Source: an uncultured Eubacteriales bacterium (GTDB taxonomy: Bacteria > Bacillota > Clostridia > Oscillospirales > Acutalibacteraceae). Taken from it: 10,492 nucleotides of DNA. A program made the translations under genes and the position numbers. The stretch is from positions 1-10,492 of the forward strand of contig ONXZ01000028.1 in NCBI GenBank assembly GCA_900321905.1. Reading direction: 5' to 3'. Under the pieces are notes generated by a model that did no database searches, was not told where the DNA came from, and worked only from the letters and a program-made list of their open reading frames with translations. This document shows positions 1 through 5,802 of this stretch, in pieces. Position 1 is the first letter of the stretch; each line of letters starts with the position of its first letter.

Positions 1-1
1 C

Positions 2-883
2 ATCACTGTTACCGGTGTTGAAGCCGACTACGAAACGGCGGAGGATATTACTCTGCTGTACGGCAGGTTTATAAAAGACAGCGACAGTGAGCGCAAACTC
101 GCCGTAGTTGCCGACACTTTTGCTGAAAACACTCTGAATCTCAATCCGCAAAACGCTGTGGGCGAGGAGTTCACCGTTACAATAAACGATACGCCGTACA
201 AGTTTTTTATTGCCGGCGTTTATGAATATGAGAGCGAAACTGCCTCATCAGACGAGGATTCCACCACGGACGACACCACCGAGATGTACATTCCGCTCAA
301 AACAGCAGAAAAAATAACGGGTTCAAGCGGAGGTTACCAGTCAATCAGCATTAAAACAAGTGTTGATACAGATACTCTTACCTTCCTTGATACAACAAAT
401 TCTTTCTTTTCATCTTATTACACAAACAACGACACCTGGGATGTTGAAACTACCTCGCTTGAATCCGTTATATCCACACTCACAGATATGATTACAACCA
501 TCAGTTACGCGATTGCGGCGATTGCGGCAATCAGCCTGCTTGTGGGCGGTATAGGCGTTATGAATATTATGCTTGTGTCTATCAGTGAGCGCACAAAAGA
601 AATCGGCACGAGAAAAGCGCTCGGCGCGACAAACGGCTCTATCCGTATGCAGTTTGTTACGGAGGCAATGGTGATTTGCCTTGTAGGCGGAATTATCGGC
701 ATAACGCTTGGAATTGCACTCGGTGCAGCGCTGAGCAAAATGCTCGGTTACACGGCGACGCCCGATGTTGTGTCAATCATAACGGCAGTTGCATTTTCGC
801 TTTTAATCGGTTTGATTTTCGGATATGCTCCCGCAAACAAAGCGGCTAAACTTAATCCGATTGACGCACTCAGATACGAATAA
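2..883 (+). CDS. MacB/FtsX-type ABC transporter permease, C-terminal part (5' end outside window)
   Basis: The frame is open from base 2, so the gene begins upstream of the window; the GTG at 158 is internal. 293 residues are visible. The first ~150 are an extracytoplasmic MacB-like core domain, with a GRFIKDSD segment of the kind that precedes the conserved VAVIG-like strand in this family. A hydrophobic helix at about visible residues 167-194 is followed by the FtsX signature SISERTKEIGTRKALGA (193-209), then two more helices (about 222-245 and 257-277) and the usual tail ending LNPIDALRYE. MacB-like permeases work with a cytoplasmic ATPase, often encoded next door, and in Firmicutes are linked to export of peptides or antibiotics, or to envelope stress. 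The substrate cannot be read from this sequence. No terminator follows before the aldolase promoter, which starts 8 bases after the stop codon. Family assignment is firm; role is inferred. Confidence 0.93.
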   Translation: MTVTGVEADYETAEDITLLYGRFIKDSDSERKLAVVADTFAENTLNLNPQNAVGEEFTVTINDTPYKFFIAGVYEYESETASSDEDSTTDDTTEMYIPLKTAEKITGSSGGYQSISIKTSVDTDTLTFLDTTNSFFSSYYTNNDTWDVETTSLESVISTLTDMITTISYAIAAIAAISLLVGGIGVMNIMLVSISERTKEIGTRKALGATNGSIRMQFVTEAMVICLVGGIIGITLGIALGAALSKMLGYTATPDVVSIITAVAFSLLIGLIFGYAPANKAAKLNPIDALRYE

Positions 884-890
884 TTAACTA

Positions 891-919
891 TTGCCTTTTT
901 ATATATAATGTTGTATAAT
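891..919 (+). promoter_or_regulatory. Sigma-A-type promoter of the aldolase gene
   Basis: TTGCCT (891-896) and a perfect TATAAT (914-919) are separated by exactly 17 bases. This predicts transcription starting near 926, about 26 bases before the ATG at 952. A second TATAAT at 904-909 lacks a good -35. A strong AGGAGGA ribosome binding site follows at 938-944. Confidence 0.8.
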
Positions 920-951
920 ATATGAGATAATTTTATTAGGAGGACATTATT

Positions 952-1893
952 ATGCCACTTGTAACTACTACAGAAATGTTTAAAAAGGCATACGAGGGCG
1001 GCTACGCTATCGGCGCTTTTAACGTAAACAATATGGAGATTGTGCAGGGTATCACAAGAGCCGCTAAAAAACTTGAGGCTCCTGTAATTCTGCAATGCTC
1101 ATCAGGCGCAAGAAAGTATGCAAGCCACGACTATCTTGTTGCTATGGTTAAGGCTGCTGTTGAGGAAACAGGACTTCCTATCGCGCTTCACCTTGACCAC
1201 GGTCCTGACTTTGAAACCTGCAAAAGTTGTATTGACGGCGGTTTCACATCTGTTATGATTGACGGTTCTTCACTTCCTTATGAAGAAAACATCAAACTCA
1301 CAAAGCAGGTTGTTGAATACGCTCACGCTCACGGCGTTGTTGTTGAGGGCGAACTCGGCACACTCGCAGGCGTTGAGGACGACGTTGTTGTTGAAGCAGG
1401 TAACGAGTCTTACACAAGACCTGAGGAAGTTTACGACTTTGCAACACGCACAGGCGTTGACTCACTTGCAATCGCAATCGGCACAAGCCACGGAGCATAC
1501 AAGTTTAAGCCCGGCCAGAAGCCTCAACTTCGTTTTGACATTCTTGAAGAGGTTGAAAAACAACTTCCGAACTTCCCGATTGTACTTCACGGTGCAAGTT
1601 CTGTAAATCAGGACCACATCAAGATTATCAACGAGTTCGGCGGTGAAATGCCTGACGCAATCGGTATCCCTGAGGATATGCTGCGCAAGGCTGCTTCAAT
1701 GGCTGTATGTAAGGTTAACGTTGACTCTGATATCCGTATTGCAATGACTGCTGCGATTCGCAAGCACTTTGCAGAAAATCCGACTCACTTTGACCCGCGT
1801 CAGTATCTTACCCCTGCAAGAAACCTTATTGAAGAGGTTGTTGCTCACAAGATTGACGTTGTGTTCGGTTCATCAGGCCACGCATTTGACTAA
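952..1893 (+). CDS. fba: Class II fructose-1,6-bisphosphate aldolase
   Basis: Cytoplasmic zinc-dependent enzyme that reversibly splits fructose-1,6-bisphosphate into dihydroxyacetone phosphate and glyceraldehyde-3-phosphate in glycolysis and gluconeogenesis. The 313-residue length is normal for the shorter class II form. The catalytic Asp82 and zinc ligand His83 lie in HLDHGPD; His180 (GTSHGAYK) and His213 (VLHGASS) complete the metal site; VEGELG (131-136) and KVNVDSD (254-260) are the other conserved active-site loops. The ATG at 952 is fixed by AGGAGGA seven bases upstream. The gene is a monocistronic unit with its own promoter and terminator. It favours GCT/GCA alanine codons and GTT, unlike fumC downstream, which uses much GCG; this fits a highly expressed gene. 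A tagatose-bisphosphate or other ketose-bisphosphate specificity cannot be excluded from sequence alone, but the standard assignment is likely. Confidence 0.95.
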   Translation: MPLVTTTEMFKKAYEGGYAIGAFNVNNMEIVQGITRAAKKLEAPVILQCSSGARKYASHDYLVAMVKAAVEETGLPIALHLDHGPDFETCKSCIDGGFTSVMIDGSSLPYEENIKLTKQVVEYAHAHGVVVEGELGTLAGVEDDVVVEAGNESYTRPEEVYDFATRTGVDSLAIAIGTSHGAYKFKPGQKPQLRFDILEEVEKQLPNFPIVLHGASSVNQDHIKIINEFGGEMPDAIGIPEDMLRKAASMAVCKVNVDSDIRIAMTAAIRKHFAENPTHFDPRQYLTPARNLIEEVVAHKIDVVFGSSGHAFD

Positions 1894-1901
1894 TAAAATC
1901 A

Positions 1902-1931
1902 AAACAGGTTGCACTCGCAACCTGTTTTTTT
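1902..1931 (+). terminator. Intrinsic terminator of the aldolase gene
   Basis: A perfect 11-bp stem (1902-1912 with 1917-1927) with loop ACTC runs into seven T residues (1925-1931), starting nine bases after the stop codon. Confidence 0.93.
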
Positions 1932-2052
1932 AGTTAGCAGTATTCAGTATGCCGTTAGCAGTTATAGGGTGGGCGTTGCCCACATCCAATTATAATTGGA
2001 GCGAAGCGACCATACGACAACGGCTTACGGCTAACTGCTAACAGCTAACTGC
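1932..2052. repeat. Palindromic interspersed repeat, long copy (Rep1)
   Basis: The ends carry GTTAGCAGT-type units (1933-1940 and 1954-1962) and their inverse at 2031-2052. The core holds a hairpin GTGGGC-GTT-GCCCAC (1969-1983) and a 14-bp palindrome CCAATTATAATTGG (1986-1999). The left 37 bases match the left part of Rep2 (2360-2434) with a single mismatch, and the 18 bases from 2006 (gcgaccatacgacaacgg) are identical in Rep2. Rep1 has about 30 extra bases in the core and a 7-base duplication on the right. It begins directly after the aldolase terminator T-run and ends five bases before the stop codon of the 59-aa gene. Described from this window only; no family name recognised. Confidence 0.85.
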
Positions 2053-2057
2053 GCAGC

Positions 2058-2237
2058 CTACATAAACGACGTAACAGTGTCCACCACATCTGCGATTTTG
2101 GACGCTGTTTTTTTGATTGTTTTTTTAGTTGAGGTTGCGCTCATACTTTTTGTGCCTGCCATCATTGTAACTGCAGAACACACAGCGAGCACGCCGCCAA
2201 CGCCTTTTAAAACATTTTTTGCTGTATTCATTTTCAT
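2058..2237 (-). CDS. Small lysine/threonine-rich protein with one hydrophobic segment, 59 aa, unrecognised
   Basis: The start is decided by a perfect AGGAGGA at 2245-2251, seven bases upstream of ATG 2237. The frame runs 59 codons to TAG at 2058. The protein has a short basic N-terminus (MKMNTAKNVLK), a Gly/Val/Ala-rich hydrophobic stretch at residues 12-28 (GVGGVLAVCSAVTMMAG), a Ser/Thr/Lys-rich middle (29-46), and a C-terminus that could form an amphipathic helix (KIADVVDTVTSFM). It could be a single-pass membrane protein, or secreted if the hydrophobic segment is a signal peptide. The layout resembles small uncharacterised clostridial proteins of unknown function, from memory only. No partner gene lies on this strand nearby; it is flanked by two direct repeats. 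The strong ribosome binding site and clean reading frame support it as real. No function is proposed. Confidence 0.75.
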   Translation of the reverse strand: MKMNTAKNVLKGVGGVLAVCSAVTMMAGTKSMSATSTKKTIKKTASKIADVVDTVTSFM

Positions 2238-2250
2238 AAAAAATTCCTCC

Positions 2251-2290
2251 TAAAACAAATTGCTTTTCAGCAATAATATTGTTTGTTTTA
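2251..2290 (-). promoter_or_regulatory. Hairpin in the leader of the 59-aa gene
   Basis: A 9-bp outer stem (2251-2259 with 2282-2290) encloses a second 4-bp stem TTGC/GCAA (2260-2263 with 2270-2273) and an 8-base one-sided bulge containing an AT palindrome. Its base touches the ribosome binding site at 2245-2251, so folding could affect access to it. No convincing promoter hexamers were found upstream. Confidence 0.45.
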
Positions 2291-2325
2291 AGAGGAATAA
2301 TAGTATTGAAAAATTTTTGATTTTA

Positions 2326-2359
2326 TGTTTTCATTAACCATAAATGGTTAATGAAAACA
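2326..2359. repeat. Perfect 15-bp inverted repeat
   Basis: The arms at 2326-2340 and 2345-2359 are exact reverse complements around the loop TAAA. No T-run follows on either strand, so it is not a typical intrinsic terminator. It lies about 90 bases upstream of the 59-aa gene's start and abuts Rep2. It may be an operator, an mRNA-stabilising 3' end for folK, or part of the repeat. Confidence 0.7.
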
Positions 2360-2434
2360 GTTAGCAGTATGCAGTATGCCGTTAGCAGTTATAGGGCGAG
2401 CGTTGCGACCATACGACAACGGCTAACTGCTAAC
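2360..2434. repeat. Palindromic interspersed repeat, short copy (Rep2)
   Basis: Same orientation as Rep1. It carries GTTAGCAGT-type units at 2360-2368 and 2381-2389, the block GCGACCATACGACAACGG (2405-2422), and the inverse end GGCTAACTGCTAAC (2421-2434). The hairpin and the ATTATAATT palindrome present in Rep1 are missing. Its right end overlaps the 3' end of folK, whose TAG stop (2430-2432) lies within the repeat's GTTAGCAG unit read on the minus strand. Confidence 0.85.
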
Positions 2435-2903
2435 GCAATTCCCTAATCGCTTGCCCTTTTATGCCAAGCAGGTGGTGGCTGAATTTTATGCCGTACGCTG
2501 TGCCGTCAGGGAATAGTTCAAGCAGCGGAATCATAACAAATCTGCGCTCTGTATAGCGCGGGTGCGGAACGGTAAGATTTGCCGTATCGATTTTTTCATT
2601 TTCGGCAAGAATTACGTCAAGGTCGAGGATACGCGGCCCGTTTTTAATCTCGCGCACTCTGCCGAAACCTGCTTCAATACCAAGGCACACGCCGAGAATT
2701 TCGTTTGCTTCGAGATCACTCTCAATCTCAAAACATGCGTTGTAAAAATTCTGCTGGTCTGCGTAACCGACAGGCTCGGTTTCGTAAAGAGCCGACTTTC
2801 GCAGTACCTTTGTGTGCGGCACAAGGTCAAACGCGTTAATCGCTTCTGTAATATTCTTTTCTCTGTCACCTATGTTGGTGCCGATACCGATAATATATTT
2901 CAT
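2430..2903 (-). CDS. folK: 2-amino-4-hydroxy-6-hydroxymethyldihydropteridine pyrophosphokinase (HPPK)
   Basis: Cytoplasmic enzyme that transfers pyrophosphate from ATP to 6-hydroxymethyl-7,8-dihydropterin in folate synthesis. Visible family features: the N-terminal strand IIGIGTNIGD (4-13), the pterin/loop segment ETEPVGYADQQNFYNA (41-56), the Arg-rich loop GRVRE (81-85) with NGPRILDLD (88-96) carrying magnesium ligands Asp94 and Asp96, and VPHPRYTERRFVMIPL (112-127). The length of 157 is usual. It lies downstream of folB on the same strand; the two encode adjacent steps, so co-transcription is likely although 144 bases of repeat separate them. No AGGAG-like site precedes ATG 2903: a GTTAGCAG repeat unit ends seven bases upstream. 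The stop codon is supplied by Rep2. No folP or folE is visible here. Confidence 0.95.
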   Translation of the reverse strand: MKYIIGIGTNIGDREKNITEAINAFDLVPHTKVLRKSALYETEPVGYADQQNFYNACFEIESDLEANEILGVCLGIEAGFGRVREIKNGPRILDLDVILAENEKIDTANLTVPHPRYTERRFVMIPLLELFPDGTAYGIKFSHHLLGIKGQAIRELR

Positions 2904-2910
2904 AACAACT

Positions 2911-3044
2911 CTGCTAACTCTTATACTGCTTACTTATTATAATCGGGCTGCCGAGCCCTTGGGGCGGGCGCCAGACCCTTTTGTCTGCTTTGCAGACATT
3001 TCCCCTAGTAGGGGAATCTCGTCAGCCCCTACAATCCGGATACT
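2911..3044 (-). repeat. Structured palindromic repeat between folB and folK (copy A)
   Basis: Read on the minus strand, it contains the hairpins TTCCCCT-ACT-AGGGGAA (3016-3000) and TGTCTGC-AAA-GCAGACA (2998-2982). AAAGGGT and GGCGCCCGC follow, then a GGGCT/AGCCC hairpin (2945-2958), an ATTATAAT block, and GTTAGCAG-type units at 2911-2932. A GTAGGGG/CCCCTAC pairing (3008-3014 with 3026-3032) competes with the first hairpin. It shares its layout with copy B on the other side of folB, in the opposite orientation. Confidence 0.8.
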
Positions 3045-3074
3045 GTATCAATTTCTCTCCCGAGAAATTGATAC
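3045..3074. repeat. Perfect 13-bp inverted repeat spanning the folB stop codon
   Basis: GTATCAATTTCTC (3045-3057) and GAGAAATTGATAC (3062-3074) are exact reverse complements with a 4-base loop. The structure covers the last eight folB codons, including the TGA at 3048-3050. There is no following T-run, so terminator function is doubtful. Confidence 0.75.
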
Positions 3075-3410
3075 TGCCATATAGTCAAAGTCTGCTTTTA
3101 CCGGTGCTTCAGGCTTTTTGACAGTGACATCGACGCGGTATATAGGCTCAAACGCCTCTAAAATCGCGTCTGCAACGATTTGAGCGGCTTTTTCGATTAA
3201 GTCATAACTTTCCTGCGTAAACGCCCTGCTGACGCATTTAACCACCTTTGCGTAGGAAACCGTGTCGTCAAGATTGTCGCTGTGGCAGGCATTTGTGATA
3301 TTTGCATAATAGTCGATATCAACAAAAAAGTTCTGTCCGTTTTCCTTTTCCTCGGGGTTAACGCCGTGATAGGCGAATAACTTTAAATCTTTTATAGTTA
3401 TTTTATCCAT
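3048..3410 (-). CDS. folB: Dihydroneopterin aldolase
   Basis: Converts 7,8-dihydroneopterin to 6-hydroxymethyl-7,8-dihydropterin plus glycolaldehyde, the step before HPPK. The 120-residue length is standard. Visible features: the N-terminal IKDLKLFAYHGVNPEEKENGQ with the conserved YHGV turn and the Glu cluster at 20-23, the substrate-pocket Tyr53 in SYAKV, and Lys99 in VTVKKPEAP, the family's catalytic lysine. The frame is open further upstream to 3758, but that extension translates repeat DNA. The ATG at 3410 is preceded by AAAGGAG (3419-3425) at 8-base spacing and gives a normal N-terminus. It is the first gene of a probable folB-folK unit. No clear promoter is visible, because copy B of the structured repeat begins directly upstream of the ribosome binding site. 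Confidence 0.93.
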   Translation of the reverse strand: MDKITIKDLKLFAYHGVNPEEKENGQNFFVDIDYYANITNACHSDNLDDTVSYAKVVKCVSRAFTQESYDLIEKAAQIVADAILEAFEPIYRVDVTVKKPEAPVKADFDYMAVSISRERN

Positions 3411-3418
3411 TGGATTAA

Positions 3419-3425
3419 CTCCTTT
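3419..3425 (-). promoter_or_regulatory. Ribosome binding site that fixes the folB start
   Basis: AAAGGAG on the minus strand, eight bases from ATG 3410, selects the 120-aa protein over the 236-aa open frame. Confidence 0.8.
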
Positions 3426-3434
3426 GTTGCTAAT

Positions 3435-3605
3435 CAGTATCCAGTATCCAGATACCAGAATCCAGCAGGGGTGAGCTTCGCTCACACTCATTATAATTGT
3501 GTGCGAGATTCCCCTGTGAGGGGAAATGTCACCGCAGGTGACAAAAGGGTGAGGCGCCCGCTCCAAGGGGCACCCGACAGACTGGAAACTGGATTCTGGA
3601 AACTG
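3435..3605 (+). repeat. Structured palindromic repeat between folB and fumC (copy B)
   Basis: CAGTATCCAG-type units (3435-3465) and an approximate inverse (3581-3605, CTGGAAACTG units) frame a row of hairpins. These are GTGAGC-TTC-GCTCAC (3471-3485), TTCCCCT-GTG-AGGGGAA (3509-3525), TGTCACC-GCA-GGTGACA (3527-3543), and GGGTG (3547-3551) pairing with CACCC (3571-3575). The block CGAGATTCCCCT, then AGGGGAAATGTC, GACAAAAGGGT and GGCGCCCGC are shared with copy A, while the stem interiors differ. The stretch 3411-3730 holds no gene, only this repeat, the two GTAGGG elements and the fumC promoter. Confidence 0.85.
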
Positions 3606-3624
3606 CAAACTATTTACGACCGAA

Positions 3625-3651
3625 GTAGGGGCGGGTCTCTGTGCCCGCCCG
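3625..3651 (+). repeat. GTAGGG-headed GC hairpin
   Basis: GTAGGG (3625-3630) leads into a 7-bp GGGCGGG/CCCGCCC stem (3629-3635 with 3644-3650) with an 8-base loop. It is followed six bases later by a second element with the same GTAGGG head. Confidence 0.75.
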
Positions 3652-3657
3652 TTATTT

Positions 3658-3704
3658 GTAGGGAGCGCTGACCGCAGCGCTTTGCAAGTAATTCGTAACC
3701 CTAC
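3658..3704 (+). repeat. 47-base GTAGGG...CCCTAC element abutting the fumC -10
   Basis: GTAGGG (3658-3663) and its inverse CCCTAC (3699-3704) bound a 7-bp hairpin AGCGCTG-ACCG-CAGCGCT (3664-3681) plus 17 bases that include the TTGCAA -35. The element ends exactly where TATAAA begins. Confidence 0.65.
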
Positions 3705-3710
3705 TATAAA
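3682..3710 (+). promoter_or_regulatory. Sigma-A-type promoter of fumC
   Basis: TTGCAA (3682-3687) and TATAAA (3705-3710) are separated by 17 bases, about 20 bases upstream of the start codon. The -35 follows the repeat hairpin without a gap. Confidence 0.7.
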
Positions 3711-3730
3711 ATGTAACAGGAGTAAAACAT

Positions 3731-5107
3731 ATGGACTACCGCATAGAACACGACTCAATGGGCGAGGTTAAAGTACCTGCCGACAAATATTGGGGCGCGC
3801 AGACACAGCGCAGCAAGGATAATTTTAAAATCGGCGCAGGCATTGAAACTATGCCCGGGGAGATTACGCACGCGTTTGGTCTGCTGAAAAAAGCGGCGGC
3901 AACTGCAAACCGCAAACTCCGCCCTGAAAAAATGACAAACGAAAAATTTGACGCAATCTGCAAAGCGTGCGACGAAGTTGCAAGCGGTGCGCTTGATAAA
4001 CATTTTCCGCTTGTTGTGTGGCAGACAGGCTCAGGCACGCAGTCAAATATGAACGCAAACGAGGTTATAGCAAACCGTGCAAACGAAATTGCGGGCAAAA
4101 AAATATGCCACCCGAACGATGACATAAATATGAGCCAGAGTTCAAACGACACCTTCCCCACTGCTATGCACATAGCGGCGGTGCAGAGTTTAACCGAAAA
4201 GGTTATTCCTGCCATTGACGCGCTCACAGCAACTTTCAAACGCCTTGAAAGTGAAAACGGGGACGTTGTAAAAAGCGGCAGAACGCACCTGCAGGACGCA
4301 ACTCCTATTAAGTTTTCGCAGGAGATTAGCGGTTGGCGCACAAGTCTTGAAAAAGACCGCAGCCTGATTGAACTTGCGCTTGCGCCACTGTGTGAACTTG
4401 CGCTCGGCGGCACGGCGGTAGGCACAGGACTTAACGCGCCTGACGGATTTGATACAGAGGTTGCTTCTGCTCTCACCGAAATTGCAGGCACGGACTTTGT
4501 GACTGCGCCAAACAAGTTCCACGCGCTGACATCTAAAGACGAGATTGTGTTTGCACACGGTGCGCTTAAAGCGCTCGCGGCTGACCTTATGAAGATAGCA
4601 AACGACGTGCGCTGGCTCGCAAGCGGTCCGCGACTTGGTCTTGGAGAAATCAAAATTCCCGAAAACGAGCCTGGCTCATCAATAATGCCGGGCAAAGTTA
4701 ACCCCACGCAGTGCGAAGCGCTGACAATGGTTGCCGTGCAAGTTATGGGCAATGACGCGGCAGTCGGTTTTGCAGCAAGTCAGGGCAACTTTGAACTCAA
4801 CGTGTTTATGCCTGTTATTATTTATAACTTCCTGCAATCTGCAAGACTGCTTGCAGAAGCGATGACATCGTTCAACATAAACTGCGCCGTCGGCATAACG
4901 GCAGACAGAGAGAAAATGCACCGCAATCTGCACAACTCGCTTATGCTTGTAACCGCGCTGAACCCATATATCGGATACGAAAACGCGGCTAAAACTGCAA
5001 AAAAAGCGTATAAAGAAAACATCTCGCTCAAGGAGGCGTGCGTTTCACTCGGCTTTCTCACAGCAGATGAATTTGACAAGGTTTTCAGTCCCGAACAAAT
5101 GGCATAA
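3731..5107 (+). CDS. fumC: Class II fumarate hydratase
   Basis: Iron-independent fumarase interconverting fumarate and L-malate in the cytoplasm, a homotetramer in this family. The 458-residue length is standard. Active-site regions in order: [10 protein letters not shown] (99-108), [10 protein letters not shown] (135-144), [11 protein letters not shown] (183-193, catalytic His186), and the flexible signature loop [11 protein letters not shown] (315-325) with the catalytic serine. The related aspartase and argininosuccinate lyase share the fold, but QSNMN together with the HLQDATPI and [11 protein letters not shown] forms favours fumarase. ATG 3731 is preceded by AGGAG (3718-3722) at 8-base spacing. 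It is a single-gene unit with its own promoter and a terminator shared with the convergent HAD gene. In an anaerobe it would serve a partial reductive or oxidative TCA branch (inference). Confidence 0.95.
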   Translation: MDYRIEHDSMGEVKVPADKYWGAQTQRSKDNFKIGAGIETMPGEITHAFGLLKKAAATANRKLRPEKMTNEKFDAICKACDEVASGALDKHFPLVVWQTGSGTQSNMNANEVIANRANEIAGKKICHPNDDINMSQSSNDTFPTAMHIAAVQSLTEKVIPAIDALTATFKRLESENGDVVKSGRTHLQDATPIKFSQEISGWRTSLEKDRSLIELALAPLCELALGGTAVGTGLNAPDGFDTEVASALTEIAGTDFVTAPNKFHALTSKDEIVFAHGALKALAADLMKIANDVRWLASGPRLGLGEIKIPENEPGSSIMPGKVNPTQCEALTMVAVQVMGNDAAVGFAASQGNFELNVFMPVIIYNFLQSARLLAEAMTSFNINCAVGITADREKMHRNLHNSLMLVTALNPYIGYENAAKTAKKAYKENISLKEACVSLGFLTADEFDKVFSPEQMA

Positions 5108-5109
5108 TA

Positions 5110-5146
5110 AAAAGGTGAATGAGAAATTTAATCTCATTCACCTTTT
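5110..5146. terminator. Bidirectional intrinsic terminator between fumC and the HAD gene
   Basis: A perfect 15-bp stem (5110-5124 with 5132-5146) with a 7-base AT loop has A residues on its left arm and TTTT on its right, so it can serve both converging genes. It lies 3 bases after the fumC stop and 4 before the HAD stop. Confidence 0.9.
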
Positions 5147-5149
5147 GCT

Positions 5150-5776
5150 TTACAGATGAATATTCCAGCCCGTGTTAATCTCTTTTCGCACAACCTTGAG
5201 CGTTTCGACATCGAGTTTCGGCCAGTCGGTAACTGTTTGTGCATTGTCTGTAACCAAATGTGCCTTTTCCGCAAGCAGGGCAATCGGAGTATCCGACAGG
5301 GAGTCCGAATAAAAATTCTCTATTACCGGAAAATCGTGGTCGATGATATACTTAGCCTTTTCTTTTGCGTACATCAGGTTATCAACAAAAACATCGTATT
5401 CCTTGTCGTACTCAGTCGCAACATAATTAACGCCGAGTCGCTCTGCAATCGGTTTGATTATACAGGAGGGGGAAGCGCTGATAATCAAATCGTCAGGCCT
5501 TTTTTGTTCAAGATACCACTTCGAAATGCGGCTCTCGTATTTGTCCCAAAACGCTTCAATCTGCTCATCAAAATCGTCAACCTGAGTTAAGTAACTGAAG
5601 AATGTGCGTTCAAGTTTGTAGCGGGGTAGTTTGCCTTTTTTATACCGCACAAGGTTTTTCATTATCTTAGGGAAAAAGGTAAACCATATTTTCGGGTGGC
5701 GATTTGCACACCAGACCGCAAATAAAATTGCGCTGTCGGGGTGAAAAATTGTGTCGTCAAAATCATATGCGTTCAT
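5150..5776 (-). CDS. HAD superfamily subfamily IB phosphatase (phosphoserine-phosphatase-like)
   Basis: Magnesium-dependent phosphohydrolase of the haloacid dehalogenase fold, probably cytoplasmic. Motif I is YDFDDTIF with nucleophile Asp5, acid/base Asp7 and Thr9. Motif II is Ser100 in IISASPS, motif III a Lys at 138 or 140, and motif IV Asp158/Asp162 in YSDSLSDTP. The helical cap lies between motifs I and II (about 15-90), as in type C1 caps of the SerB-like group. The 208-residue length is typical. The region before motif III (about 126-137) is short and lacks the usual NCxGEEK-like form seen in relatives. The substrate is unknown; small phosphomonoesters or a phospholipid-head phosphate are possible. 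The start ATG 5776 follows AAAGGAAG (5786-5793). Single-gene unit. Confidence 0.85.
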   Translation of the reverse strand: MNAYDFDDTIFHPDSAILFAVWCANRHPKIWFTFFPKIMKNLVRYKKGKLPRYKLERTFFSYLTQVDDFDEQIEAFWDKYESRISKWYLEQKRPDDLIISASPSCIIKPIAERLGVNYVATEYDKEYDVFVDNLMYAKEKAKYIIDHDFPVIENFYSDSLSDTPIALLAEKAHLVTDNAQTVTDWPKLDVETLKVVRKEINTGWNIHL

Positions 5777-5802
5777 ATTCTAATACTTCCTTTATGATAG
5801 TT

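Noticed and set aside
158-160. GTG at 158 as start of the permease
   Set aside because: The frame is open to the window's first bases and encodes recognisable MacB-like core-domain sequence there.
2326-2359. Intrinsic terminator for folK
   Set aside because: On the minus strand the hairpin is followed by an A-rich stretch rather than a T-run.
3471-3496. Promoter around the TATAAT at 3491-3496
   Set aside because: No -35 hexamer at suitable spacing on either strand; the TATAAT belongs to the repeat's ATTATAATT block.
1932-3605. Possible CRISPR array
   Set aside because: The repeats are few, of unequal length and irregularly spaced, in both orientations, with genes between them and no regular spacers or cas genes.
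3411-3758. N-terminal extension of the folB frame to 236 residues
   Set aside because: The extra codons translate palindromic repeat DNA; AAAGGAG at 3419-3425 selects ATG 3410 and gives the family's normal length.
3736-4752. 338-residue open frame antisense to fumC
   Set aside because: It is a shadow of the fumC codons: no family features, no ribosome binding site, full overlap with a clear enzyme.
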